Shown: positions 1 to 7,222, counted from the stretch's first letter. The stretch is DNA of 22,309 nt from Candidatus Cloacimonadota bacterium (GCA_023228125.1 JALOBT010000032.1:8452-30760), one strand, 5' to 3'. Program-made: numbers and translations. The notes: a model not told the origin generated them from the letters alone.

Positions 1-26
1 TTTTCATCCCCCGGATAAAGCAGCAT
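1..26 (-). CDS. Start of an unidentified minus-strand gene (partial)
   Basis: Read on the minus strand, an AAGGAGG sequence is followed 8 bases later by an ATG whose frame runs to the window edge without a stop (M-L-L-Y-P-G-D-E). The good Shine-Dalgarno at normal spacing is the main evidence. An in-frame ATG lies 21 bases further upstream (position 47), but it has no such sequence before it and would place the AAGGAGG inside the gene. Only eight codons are visible, so no function can be given. The large palindrome at 59-131 lies in the region upstream of this start. Confidence 0.45.
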
Positions 27-58
27 TCTGGGGTCCTCCTTGCTCATTTGAGCCACTT

Positions 59-131
59 GATCATATCTTTATCTAGCCTTAATCAAGCGTTAATTCTTAA
101 CGCTTGATTAAGGCTAGATAAAGACATGATC
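59..131. repeat. Near-perfect 73-base palindrome (long hairpin)
   Basis: Bases 66-93 are exactly complementary in reverse to 97-124 (28 bp), leaving a 3-base centre (TTC, 94-96). After one mismatch (65/125) pairing continues for six more bases (59-64 with 126-131). As RNA either strand would form a stem of about 35 bp with a triloop. Neither side carries a run of T, so it is not a standard rho-independent terminator. It lies alone, about 30 bases upstream of the partial minus-strand gene and over 600 bases from the end of aroK. Confidence 0.95.
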
Positions 132-176
132 GACGCCTTGGAAAGAGGGAGAAAGGATTAAATACATAGGATTTGC

Positions 177-220
177 TATCTAACGACACTAACGACACTA
201 TCTAACGACTCTAACGACAC
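177..220. repeat. 22-bp tandem duplication (TATCTAACGAC units)
   Basis: Bases 177-198 and 199-220 are two adjacent 22-bp copies differing at one position. Each copy itself contains two shorter CTAACGAC units, so the tract reads as four imperfect 11-bp repeats. It is intergenic and runs directly into the first copy of the 21-bp repeat at 213-233. Confidence 0.9.
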
Positions 221-233
221 AGGAACATTCACT
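213..233. repeat. Dispersed 21-bp direct repeat, copy 1
   Basis: These 21 bases (beginning AACGACACAGG and ending ATTCACT) recur exactly at 599-619 in the same orientation. An exact 21-mer match within about 400 bases is not expected by chance. The flanks differ after the repeat. Confidence 0.9.
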
Positions 234-284
234 TTTACTTCGATATCATCTCTAAATAAGACCCAGACAATATGGATGCCATAG

Positions 285-313
285 AAGCTTTGGAGTACAT
301 CTGAAGCTTTTTT
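285..313 (+). terminator. Weak hairpin followed by six T
   Basis: Bases 285-294 pair with 300-309 (ten pairs including two G-T) around a 5-base loop, and positions 308-313 are all T. This has the form of a rho-independent terminator on the plus strand, but no plus-strand gene upstream of it is visible, so it may be fortuitous or part of a degraded unit. Confidence 0.3.
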
Positions 314-379
314 CGTCTATATCAGAGCCAACAGCGAGAACTTCAAAGCTTGGCTCGGGAGTTTCGGATTGGTGGTAAA

Positions 380-580
380 TTGGACTTGGTGTGGAACAAG
401 CCACTGCTCCTGCTGTTTGATTCCAAGCCAATGCTCCTGCTGTTTGAAGTCCAAACCGGCAGTATAATTAACTGTAAATGCATAGTTTATCAAGCCGGTT
501 TGAACTCCAAAAAGCCGTTAGTTTGGACCTCAACAGCCCTCGGCAAGGTTTCCCATTGCTATTGCCGCTTGAAGTCCAAG
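380..580. repeat. Repeat-rich intergenic stretch with TTGAAGTCCAA-like motifs
   Basis: Related 8-12 base motifs occur at 380-387 and 522-533 (inverted sense) and at 444-455, 500-511 and 569-580 (direct sense). Bases 398-420 and 425-447 are a 23-base direct repeat with one mismatch and 27-base period. Bases 443-459 and 495-511 form a 17-bp inverted repeat with two mismatches around a 35-base loop. The whole interval 132-697 has no convincing gene: the only long open frame (350-706, plus) starts with TTG, lacks a ribosome binding site, and its repeated peptide simply mirrors the DNA repeat. Confidence 0.75.
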
Positions 581-598
581 ACTCACAGCTTTCATGTA

Positions 599-619
599 AA
601 CGACACAGGAACATTCACT
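599..619. repeat. Dispersed 21-bp direct repeat, copy 2
   Basis: This is an exact copy of 213-233 in the same orientation. Unlike copy 1 it is not preceded by the CTAACGAC tandem tract. Confidence 0.9.
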
Positions 620-775
620 GTTTTGCATGATAAACTATCCAAAGGCGCTATGTCAATTCTGGGGAATAGATTGCAGGAGGGGTGCTTCGCCCACTTTTTA
701 GACTAGAGAATCAGCTAAGTTAATGGAGATAATCGAAACTTGCTGAACAGTCTCCAAAGATGGCTCTGCCCGGTG

Positions 776-1249
776 CTAAGAGAAAAGGCTGCGGTATATA
801 GAGCAGCGGCACCGGTAGTCATCGTGCAATTCCTGCTCGCTTTTGCCGGCACAAAAAGCCGAAGGATTTTGCCTGATCCTGGCGATAAGCAGCTCCCAGG
901 GAGGATTCAGCCAAAGCAGACGCTGGCCCGCCAGAAATTCGCGATTGATCCTGCTTTCCACAATCCCGCCTCCGCAGGCTACGATTCCTTGATATCGCAG
1001 AGGGGGTTTGCTCCCAAAATCGGAAGACTCAGCAGCGGCTGGCCACTCCTGAGTCTTCAGTAATATATCAGTTTCAGCCCTGCGGAAGGCTTCCCAGCCT
1101 TGTTCTTTAACGAAATCCGCAATGCTTTGTGAGTATTCTTGGGCAAATATATCATCGGTATCCTTTTGTGGAATGCTCCAGTGGGCTGCCAGAGATCTGG
1201 CCAAAGTGCTTTTGCCGGCACCGCTGAAGCCGATGATATAAAGCTTCAT
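776..1249 (-). CDS. aroK: Shikimate kinase, C-terminus cut by TAG
   Basis: Shikimate kinase phosphorylates shikimate at the 3-hydroxyl with ATP in the chorismate pathway, in the cytoplasm. Visible motifs are Walker A GFSGAGKST (7-15), D-x-D (Asp30, Asp32), the shikimate-binding FRxxE (55-59) and GGG (93-95), and a C-terminal R-x-x-x-Y close to the family's adenine-side motif. The lid region lacks the usual RPLL sequence (it reads NPSAFCAG), so substrate specificity is less certain than the fold. At 157 residues it is a little short: the last helix of the family is missing. The same frame continues after the TAG for 25 sense codons to a TAA at 698-700, so the gene may originally have spanned 698-1249. 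The start is 4 bp after the ftcD stop, so it is the last gene of the operon. The ribosome binding site is weak, which suggests coupling to ftcD translation. Confidence 0.8.
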   Translation of the reverse strand: MKLYIIGFSGAGKSTLARSLAAHWSIPQKDTDDIFAQEYSQSIADFVKEQGWEAFRRAETDILLKTQEWPAAAESSDFGSKPPLRYQGIVACGGGIVESRINREFLAGQRLLWLNPPWELLIARIRQNPSAFCAGKSEQELHDDYRCRCSIYRSLFS

Positions 1250-1253
1250 GGCT

Positions 1254-2918
1254 TTACAGCCTGGAGCTTACGTCCTTGTCCACCGCATCAGTCAGAGCTT
1301 CACATTTCTTGATCAACAGGGCAGCTTCCGCCAAAGTCTTCTTTTTGAAGTCTTCATCGGTGATGCTTTGAAGATTGATCAAGATATTGAAGTTCGCCGC
1401 TTTAGCAGCAGCCAGGGCAGTAAGGGCAGCCACTCCGGCATCAGAAAGTGCGTTGATATTACCTATTTTTGCCACTTCTTTGACCAGTTCCAAGGCCTCA
1501 AGAGACATGCGTAGAACATTCAGCGGTGCAATGATCGCCCCCTGGGTGCCCAGTTCGATCTGCTGGTTTCGATATTGGATCTCTTCATCGGTCTTTTTCG
1601 GCAAGCGCATGGCCTCCATCATAATGTCAAAGGCATCAGAATCCACATCAATACAGTGGATCGCTCTTTCCTTGATGCTCTGTCCCATCGGGGCATATTT
1701 GTGCGCTGCGTCTTGCACCTTTTCATAGCCTTTTTTGTCTATGGTGAGATTCGCTACCATGGCCGAAAGAGCTCCGCTCATAGCCAGACACAAAGCTGCT
1801 ACCGAGCCGCCTCCGGGAGTGGGAGATTCCGTGGAAAGCACATCGCAGAAATCGATCACGGTTTTCGTAGCCAGACGGTCTGTCTTGGCAATAGCATATT
1901 CGATCACCTTCTTATCCAGATCAAAGGGGCTCAGCTCTGCCAGTCCCATGGATTGGATCGCAGTTTCCATGATCATCCTTTCCGGAATACCGGTGGATTC
2001 ATTCATCTTGTTCAGATAGTATTTGCCAGCTTCCAGGATCGCCGCTTTGGGAATGAGGCCCACCAATTCGCTACCGGTCACTTCCAGCCCCATTTCATGA
2101 GCCATCTCGCGCACTTTGTCCAGCACCGCGTGTGGAGGGGTGATCTTGTAATTGGTAAGATTGATGCTGATCTGAGCGCGGTTGTAGCCATCAATATACC
2201 AGCCCACGGCTTTGCAATGGCTAAAGATTCCGGGGGTCTTCACTATTTCGCCATTTGCATCTCTGATCAGTTTGCCTTTTTCGTCCCGGGCAGAACGGCC
2301 ACTTTCGCGGATGGATAGAGCTATATCATGAGCTTTCTTTTTGTCTCGCGTATTCAGATTGATGTTATAGGCGATCAGGAATTCACGGGCCGAGATCGCG
2401 GTGGCGCCGCTTTTGGCATTGAAGCTCTGCGGCCCAAAATCTGGCTTCCAGGCGGGGTCTTTGGCTTTTGTGGCCAGAGCCTCATATTCGCCAGAGCGCA
2501 CAGTGGCCAGGTTTCTCCATTCCGGTTTGCTGGCGGCATTTTCATAAAGATACACCGGGATGCCCAGCTCCTCACCCACGCGTTTGCCCAGCTTCCTGGC
2601 ATATTCCACGCATTCTTCCATAGTCATATCCGAGATCGGGATAAAGGGGCAAACGTCCGTGGCGCCCATGCGGGGATGCTCACCAGTATGTTTACTCATA
2701 TCGATCAATTCTGCGGCTTTTTTAATCGCCTGAAAGGCTGCTTCCACCACTGCTTCGGGTTCGCCGGCCATGGTGAATACCGTGCGGTTTGTATCCGCCC
2801 CGGGGTCCACATCCAAAAGAGACACGTTCTTTACGGATTTTATAGCACCAGCGATAGCATCCAGGATCCCAAGGTCCCGGCCTTCACTAAAATTTGGAAC
2901 ACATTCCATCAGTTTCAT
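1254..2918 (-). CDS. ftcD: Bifunctional glutamate formimidoyltransferase / formiminotetrahydrofolate cyclodeaminase
   Basis: The enzyme moves the formimino group from N-formiminoglutamate (a histidine degradation product) to tetrahydrofolate and then deaminates it to methenyl-tetrahydrofolate, feeding one-carbon metabolism. Residues 1-330 are the transferase: the opening CVPNFSEGRD (6-15) and GEHPRMG (79-85), in which His81 matches the catalytic histidine of the animal enzyme. From about residue 350 to the end is the helical cyclodeaminase domain, with TPGGGS near 367. At 554 residues it has the full fused length known from animals and some bacteria. Many bacteria encode only one activity or two separate proteins. 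A GAGGT lies 6 bases before the ATG, which overlaps the upstream stop as ATGA. No hutH, hutU or hutI gene is in the window, so histidine catabolism genes must be elsewhere if the pathway is complete. Confidence 0.95.
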   Translation of the reverse strand: MKLMECVPNFSEGRDLGILDAIAGAIKSVKNVSLLDVDPGADTNRTVFTMAGEPEAVVEAAFQAIKKAAELIDMSKHTGEHPRMGATDVCPFIPISDMTMEECVEYARKLGKRVGEELGIPVYLYENAASKPEWRNLATVRSGEYEALATKAKDPAWKPDFGPQSFNAKSGATAISAREFLIAYNINLNTRDKKKAHDIALSIRESGRSARDEKGKLIRDANGEIVKTPGIFSHCKAVGWYIDGYNRAQISINLTNYKITPPHAVLDKVREMAHEMGLEVTGSELVGLIPKAAILEAGKYYLNKMNESTGIPERMIMETAIQSMGLAELSPFDLDKKVIEYAIAKTDRLATKTVIDFCDVLSTESPTPGGGSVAALCLAMSGALSAMVANLTIDKKGYEKVQDAAHKYAPMGQSIKERAIHCIDVDSDAFDIMMEAMRLPKKTDEEIQYRNQQIELGTQGAIIAPLNVLRMSLEALELVKEVAKIGNINALSDAGVAALTALAAAKAANFNILINLQSITDEDFKKKTLAEAALLIKKCEALTDAVDKDVSSRL

Positions 2919-4189
2919 ATCTTTACCTCGTTTTGTTTATGTATTTTTACTTTAATAATCTTCTTGTCTGTAGCCTGCAAGACCTGAATCCGGTAAGGCT
3001 CTATAGTGATAACCTGTCCCTGATGCGGGATCCTCTCCAGATGATCCAGGATCAGTCCGGCGATAGTCTCATAATCCCCTTCGGGAAGCTGGATATCATG
3101 ATCATCGACCAGATGGTCTATCTCCACATCTGCCATGGCAATCCAGGTATTGGGGCTGATCTGCTGCACATCGTGTTCTTGTTCATCGTCGTATTCATCT
3201 TCGATCTCGCCCACGATCTCTTCCAAAATGTCTTCGATGGTTACTATCCCCGCCGTTCCGCCATAGGCATCCACGATGATGGTCATGGATTTGTGCTGCA
3301 ATTGCATCTCTTTGAGCAGAATATCCACGTCCATGTTTTCTGGGGCAAAGAAGGGCTCATGTGCCAGGTCTGCTGCACATTTATCATCACCATTTTGATA
3401 TTTGAGGATGTCGTAGATGATCAGCACGCCGATGATATCGTCTATACTTTGGCGATATACGGGATAGCGGGTAAAGCCTTCATTCTTAGCTATTTCAGCG
3501 ATTTCGGCGATATTGGCACTTTCCGGTATTGCCACAATGTCTGTGCGGGGCACCATCACGTTGCGCGCGTCCATATCCTTCAGATCCAGGGCGTCTTCGA
3601 TCATCTCCAATTGCGGAGCCATGGCACTGTCTTCACTGCTTTCATTGAGCAGAAAGTTGATGTCGTCCTTGGTCAGATAGTCGTATTGATTGCCTTCGTC
3701 CAGTTTGAGCAATTTACGCAGGCCCTGGTTTATAAAGCCCACTATAGCTACAATAGGGCGAAACATGTAAAAAAAGAAAATGAGAATGGGATAGAGCTTG
3801 GGAACCAGGGTATCCGCATAATCACGAAAGATCGCCTTCGGCACGATCTCCCCAAAGATCAGAACTATGGTTCCAATCAGCAAAGAGGTATAGCGCGGAT
3901 CAAAGCTGAAATCCCCAAGTTCTGCTACAAACAGAGTGGCGAGAGAGGCTAAAATGGCATTGGCGATGTTATTCCCGATCAGGGTGGTGCCCAGAAACTT
4001 GTCCGGCTGCTTCAGAAAACGAAGCAGCGCGGCATTGCGCCGGCTTTTGCGAGAGGAATGTTCGAGGGCGATCATATCAATTGAGATCAAACCCGTCTCC
4101 AGCCCTGAAAAAAGCAGGGACAAGAATAGAGAGAAAAGCAGCACGACCAGGATTAGTATTACCTGTACTACCTGTAATTCCTGTACCAT
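2915..4189 (-). CDS. CNNM (DUF21) / CBS / CorC-HlyC domain membrane protein
   Basis: This is a member of the HlyC/CorC (TlyC) family, linked in other bacteria to magnesium and other divalent-cation homeostasis at the inner membrane. Residues 1-165 form the DUF21/CNNM transmembrane domain, with FSGLETGLIS (27-36), TLIGNN (69-74) and GEIVPKA (113-119). A pair of CBS domains follows at about 205-330, including VMVPRTDI (211-218) and the acidic segment GIVTIEDILEEIVGE (314-328). The transporter-associated CorC_HlyC domain occupies about 345-420. Length (424) is typical. Its ATG abuts the prfA stop with no spacer, and its TGA overlaps the ftcD ATG by 4 bp, so translation is probably coupled through the operon. 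The transported ion cannot be read from the sequence, and a haemolysin role is unlikely. Confidence 0.9.
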   Translation of the reverse strand: MVQELQVVQVILILVVLLFSLFLSLLFSGLETGLISIDMIALEHSSRKSRRNAALLRFLKQPDKFLGTTLIGNNIANAILASLATLFVAELGDFSFDPRYTSLLIGTIVLIFGEIVPKAIFRDYADTLVPKLYPILIFFFYMFRPIVAIVGFINQGLRKLLKLDEGNQYDYLTKDDINFLLNESSEDSAMAPQLEMIEDALDLKDMDARNVMVPRTDIVAIPESANIAEIAEIAKNEGFTRYPVYRQSIDDIIGVLIIYDILKYQNGDDKCAADLAHEPFFAPENMDVDILLKEMQLQHKSMTIIVDAYGGTAGIVTIEDILEEIVGEIEDEYDDEQEHDVQQISPNTWIAMADVEIDHLVDDHDIQLPEGDYETIAGLILDHLERIPHQGQVITIEPYRIQVLQATDKKIIKVKIHKQNEVKI

Positions 4190-5257
4190 TTATTCATTTA
4201 CCTTCTCGTTTCTCCAGGCCATTCTTAGCGACTGGACAAACTCATCTATGTTTCCGACCAAGAATCCATCGAGATTGTAGCTTGTCAAGTTTATTCTGTG
4301 ATCGGTGACTCTGGATTGAGGGAAATTATAGGTTCTGATCTTGGCAGAGCGGTCTCCGGTAGATACTTGCGCCTTGCGTGAAGAAGCTATTTCCTGCTCC
4401 TGTTTACTGATCTGAAGGTCCAGCAATTTACTGCGCATCACCTTCATGGCCTTGGCTTTGTTCTTGATTTGCGACTTTTCGTCCTGACAGGTGACCACCA
4501 GGCCCGTGGGAACGTGGGTGATGCGCACCGCAGAGTCTGTGGTATTCACGCTTTGCCCACCATTTCCGCTGCTGCGATAGACGTCTATCCTCAGGTCGTT
4601 GTCACTGATATCCATATCGATATCTTCGGCTTCGGGAAACACGGCTACTGTCACCGCTGAGGTGTGAATACGGCCGCTGGATTCTGTGACAGGAACCCTT
4701 TGCACCCGGTGCACTCCGCTTTCAAAACGCATCAGTCCATAGGCATTTTCACCGCTTAAGAGCAGTACCACTTCTTTGAAGCCGCCCAGGCCGGTTTCGT
4801 TCATATCGATGATCTGTTTCTTCCAGCCTTTTTGCTCGGTATAATAGCTGTACATGCGGTAGAGGTCTGCCACAAAGAGTGCCGCTTCTTCCCCACCGGT
4901 TCCGGCTCTGATCTCGATAATGGCATTTTTCTCGTCATTAGGATCATTGGGGATCAGCAGGTCCCGCAGCTCCAGCTCATATTTCTCCGAAGCTTCAGCA
5001 AGATCGCCCAGCTCTTCTTTCACCAGGGCCATCATCTCGGGATCGTTTTCACTATCCTGCAACACCTTGGTTTCCTGAATCTGCTTTTGGATCTTCAGAT
5101 AGCTATCCCAGCAGGATAGAACCCCAGAAAGTTCCTTATAGCGGCGCATGAGCTTTTTATACTCACGGGCATCGCTCATCAATGAGGCATCAGATACACT
5201 TTCTTGAAGCGTCAGAAATTCTTCTCTGAAGCTTTCCAGTTTCTCTTTTGGCAACAT
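4190..5257 (-). CDS. prfA: Peptide chain release factor 1
   Basis: RF1 recognises UAA and UAG in the ribosomal A site and triggers peptide release. The recognition tripeptide is present as PVT (189-191) in the conserved VQRVPVTES...GRIHTSA context, and the catalytic GGQ is at 233-235. The 355-residue length is normal and no domain is missing. The stop codon is TAA. The gene starts one base after the yqhQ stop and ends directly against the CNNM gene. The presence of an ordinary RF1 matters here because three in-frame TAG codons occur elsewhere in the window: nothing in this protein suggests loss of UAG recognition. Confidence 0.98.
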   Translation of the reverse strand: MLPKEKLESFREEFLTLQESVSDASLMSDAREYKKLMRRYKELSGVLSCWDSYLKIQKQIQETKVLQDSENDPEMMALVKEELGDLAEASEKYELELRDLLIPNDPNDEKNAIIEIRAGTGGEEAALFVADLYRMYSYYTEQKGWKKQIIDMNETGLGGFKEVVLLLSGENAYGLMRFESGVHRVQRVPVTESSGRIHTSAVTVAVFPEAEDIDMDISDNDLRIDVYRSSGNGGQSVNTTDSAVRITHVPTGLVVTCQDEKSQIKNKAKAMKVMRSKLLDLQISKQEQEIASSRKAQVSTGDRSAKIRTYNFPQSRVTDHRINLTSYNLDGFLVGNIDEFVQSLRMAWRNEKVNE

Positions 5258-5258
5258 A

Positions 5259-6227
5259 TCAGCCTTCCAGCAGGGTTACCTTATGCTCGCTATAATCCAT
5301 ATCCAAAGCGGCTTTCATGGCGACCAAAGCGGTTTCGATCATATCATCATCCGGCGGCTGGGTAGTGATGCGCTGCAAAGCCATACCGGGGACGGTCATA
5401 AATTTCACCAGAGGGTGCGTCAGATTCTTTCCGGAAAACTTCAGCACTTCGTAGCTCACACCTGAGATGATGGGGATCATCAGCAAGTGGTAGCCCAGAC
5501 GCAGATATATCGGAATAGCACTTTTCAGAATAAAATGCGAGACCAAAGCATCCGTGATGGAAAAGATCAAAATGCCCACCAGCAGCACAAAAAACATAAA
5601 GCTCGTTCCACAGCGGGGATGAATGGTGGTATAAGTTTGGATATCATTGATTTGCAGATTGCTGTTGTGCTCATAGGCATTCACATTCTTATGCTCTGCG
5701 CCATGATAGCGGAAGAGGCGTTTGACATCTTTCATCAGCGAGATCAGCCACACGTAAAGCACAAAGAATACTATCCGGATGCTTCCCGCAAAGAGGTTGA
5801 AGAAGAAATCCTGATTTGAGAGCCTCAGCCAATCCGCCAGCTTATAAGGCAGAAGTCCAAACAGCAAAAAAGCCAGACCAAAGGCCAGGATATAGCTGCC
5901 AATCTCTGCACCCTTTTCTATCCACTGGATTTTCTTTTTGCTCACCTTCCCCTGGGCTTCCTCTTCGGCTATGAAGTCCAGCTCATAACGTCCCGCGGAG
6001 AAATTGAGGGTAGATAGCCCGATCTTCATCATCTCAATCAGGGATACAAAACCCCGGATGATGGGCAGACCAAGAAACTTCTTCTTTTGAGTAATGCTGA
6101 CAAAGGGAGTGAGCTTGAGCTCGATGTCCCCGTTTTTTCTACGTATAGCGGTAGCCAGACGCTCCGGCCCACGCATCATTACGCCTTCTATTACCGCTTG
6201 TCCGCCCACACTTATTTCTTTTTTCAT
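5259..6227 (-). CDS. yqhQ: DUF1385 family membrane protein (YqhQ-like)
   Basis: This integral membrane protein of the DUF1385/YqhQ family has an unknown biochemical role. Diagnostic motifs are GGQAVIEGVMMRGP (8-21), YHGAEHK (174-180), HPRCGTSF (203-210) and a C-terminal G-x-x-LQRITTxxPDDD segment (281-295). Hydrophobic segments lie near 108-130, 145-166, 209-230 and 235-256. The conserved His and Cys suggest metal or catalytic chemistry, but that is inference. Length (322) is normal. The gene sits immediately upstream of prfA, an association I recall from other bacteria. An AAAGGGA sequence lies 7 bases before the ATG. It is the first gene of the tightly packed yqhQ-prfA-CNNM-ftcD-aroK group. 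Confidence 0.93.
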   Translation of the reverse strand: MKKEISVGGQAVIEGVMMRGPERLATAIRRKNGDIELKLTPFVSITQKKKFLGLPIIRGFVSLIEMMKIGLSTLNFSAGRYELDFIAEEEAQGKVSKKKIQWIEKGAEIGSYILAFGLAFLLFGLLPYKLADWLRLSNQDFFFNLFAGSIRIVFFVLYVWLISLMKDVKRLFRYHGAEHKNVNAYEHNSNLQINDIQTYTTIHPRCGTSFMFFVLLVGILIFSITDALVSHFILKSAIPIYLRLGYHLLMIPIISGVSYEVLKFSGKNLTHPLVKFMTVPGMALQRITTQPPDDDMIETALVAMKAALDMDYSEHKVTLLEG

Positions 6228-6310
6228 TTTATAGTCCCTTTTTCTGGTCTAATTGTCTTTTGTGATAGCTTCAATGAATGATAGCTACAAAGTAAGTTCT
6301 TTCCCACAAA

Positions 6311-6351
6311 GAAAAACGCCACTCCCCTCATATCATGAGGCAGACTGGCGT
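6311..6351 (-). terminator. Rho-independent terminator after rpmE
   Basis: On the minus strand a stem formed by 6316-6331 and 6335-6351 (ACGCCA...TGGCGT at the base and CTCAT/ATGAG at the top, with internal mismatches) is followed by GGCGTTTTTC. It begins 18 bases after the rpmE stop and separates rpmE from yqhQ. Confidence 0.8.
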
Positions 6352-6368
6352 ATAATCTTGAAAGAGAA

Positions 6369-6587
6369 CTAGTTCTCTGTTTCGGTGGTGGCGATTTTGT
6401 ATTTCTTATTGAATTTCTCTACCCGGCCAGCGGTATCCAAAATCTTCTGTTTTCCGGTGTAAAAGGGGTGGCAGACATTGCAGATATCCACCTGCATGTT
6501 CCCTTTGGTGCTGGCGGTTTCAAAGGTGTTGCCGCAGGCACAGGTAATGATGGCCTTCGTGTATTTCGGATGAATTCCTTGTTTCAT
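6369..6587 (-). CDS. rpmE: Ribosomal protein bL31
   Basis: This is bL31 of the large ribosomal subunit. It is the zinc-binding (C+) type: Cys16, Cys18, Cys36 and Cys39 form the CxC...CxxC site. The KQGIHP start and the CHPFYTGKQ segment (39-47) are characteristic. At 72 residues it is full length, so its TAG stop is genuine. AAGGAG lies 8 bases before the ATG. The gene is monocistronic, with a terminator just downstream and a TTGACA promoter candidate at 6627-6655. The zinc-binding form suggests zinc-responsive exchange with a C-minus paralogue if one exists, but none is in this window. Confidence 0.97.
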   Translation of the reverse strand: MKQGIHPKYTKAIITCACGNTFETASTKGNMQVDICNVCHPFYTGKQKILDTAGRVEKFNKKYKIATTETEN

Positions 6588-6626
6588 TTATCTTGCTCCT
6601 TGCATGAGTTAAAGAATATTTTGTCC

Positions 6627-6655
6627 CATAATTTTGCAATGGCAGTTTATGTCAA
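6627..6655 (-). promoter_or_regulatory. Candidate rpmE promoter
   Basis: On the minus strand TTGACA (6655-6650) is followed after 17 bases by ATTATG (6632-6627), placing a start about 30 bases before the rpmE ATG. The first element is a perfect -35 hexamer, whereas the second is not TATAAT. Confidence 0.45.
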
Positions 6656-6736
6656 GCAGAGACTTCTATTCTCCCCGATTTTGCCTGTTCAGACTACGCT
6701 AAAAACCCTAAGATTAAGTGTATCTGCATTTTTCAC

Positions 6737-6761
6737 TTGACATAAATCCTAAGGCTATAAT
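6737..6761 (+). promoter_or_regulatory. Candidate promoter of the first HU gene
   Basis: TTGACA at 6737-6742 and TATAAT at 6756-6761 are both perfect hexamers, but only 13 bases apart, which is too short for a standard sigma-70 promoter. At the normal 17-base spacing the sequence is ATTTTG. Confidence 0.4.
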
Positions 6762-6831
6762 TTTGAGTATCTTATTAGAACGATGCTTATAGACTCGAAC
6801 AAAATAAAAACTTAGTTTAAGGAGTAACAAC

Positions 6832-7122
6832 ATGACAAAAGCCGATCTTGTAAAGGAAATCTCGGAAAACACTGGAATTATCCGTAAAGACGTAGCAGTA
6901 GTAGTGGACGCCCTCTTTCAGGGAGTCAAAGACATTTTGAGCGAAGGCCATCACTTAGAAATTCGTGGCTTTGGCACATTCCGTCTCAAGACCCGCAAAC
7001 CACGTATGGGTCGCAACCCCAAGACCGATGAAAAGGTTCCGGTACCAGAACGCACAGTTCCCACCTTCAAGTTCTCCCGCGAATTCAAAAATAGCGTCGT
7101 CGATCTGAAAATCGAAAGCTAG
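6832..7122 (+). CDS. hup: HU/IHF family DNA-binding protein (copy 1)
   Basis: This small histone-like protein binds and bends DNA as a dimer. Residues 1-45 are the two-helix dimerisation part. GFGTFRLKTRKPRMGRNP (46-63) is the hallmark HU motif leading into the DNA-clasping beta arm, with the proline-bearing arm at about 60-75 and a final helix to residue 96. The arm is rich in Val/Pro and Glu (DEKVPVPERT) rather than strongly basic, so it differs clearly from the second HU at 18790. AAGGAG lies 7 bases before the ATG. The TAG stop is followed 10 bases later by the small ribosomal-type gene, and both end at the terminator 7231-7261. Confidence 0.96.
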   Translation: MTKADLVKEISENTGIIRKDVAVVVDALFQGVKDILSEGHHLEIRGFGTFRLKTRKPRMGRNPKTDEKVPVPERTVPTFKFSREFKNSVVDLKIES

Positions 7123-7132
7123 GATAACTATT

Positions 7133-7222
7133 ATGCCTTGCGGAAAGAAGAAAAAACGTCATAAAATTGCAACCCATAAGCGGAAAAAACGCTTGCGTAA
7201 GAATCGCCATAAAAAGAAATAA
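7133..7222 (+). CDS. Very small COX24/AURKAIP1-type ribosomal peptide
   Basis: This is a 29-codon gene coding for an extremely basic peptide: MPCGKKKKRHK, then an ATHKRKKRLRKNRHKKK tail. The H-K-[IM]-x-T-H-K-R-K-K-R-x-R-K-N-R-H-K-K-K pattern matches the COX24_C/AURKAIP1 family (mitochondrial small-subunit protein mS38 and short bacterial homologues). A role as a small ribosomal protein is therefore likely, though that is inferred from the family. An AGGA lies 8 bases before the ATG. It begins 10 bases after the HU stop and is followed at once by a strong terminator, so the two genes form one transcript. Automated gene callers may omit it because of its size. Confidence 0.82.
   Translation: MPCGKKKKRHKIATHKRKKRLRKNRHKKK

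Noticed and set aside
350..706. 118-codon plus-strand open frame in the repeat region
   Set aside because: It starts at TTG without a ribosome binding site, and its internal peptide repeat only reflects the DNA repeat at 398-447.
744..758. 15-base inverted match to 22139-22153 at the other end of the window
   Set aside because: In 22 kb compared on both strands, a chance 15-base match is about as likely as not, so I do not call it a repeat.
1575..2318. 247-codon plus-strand frame, and the other long plus-strand frames across ftcD, prfA and the outer-membrane gene
   Set aside because: They lie opposite well-identified genes, have no ribosome binding sites and no recognisable motifs.
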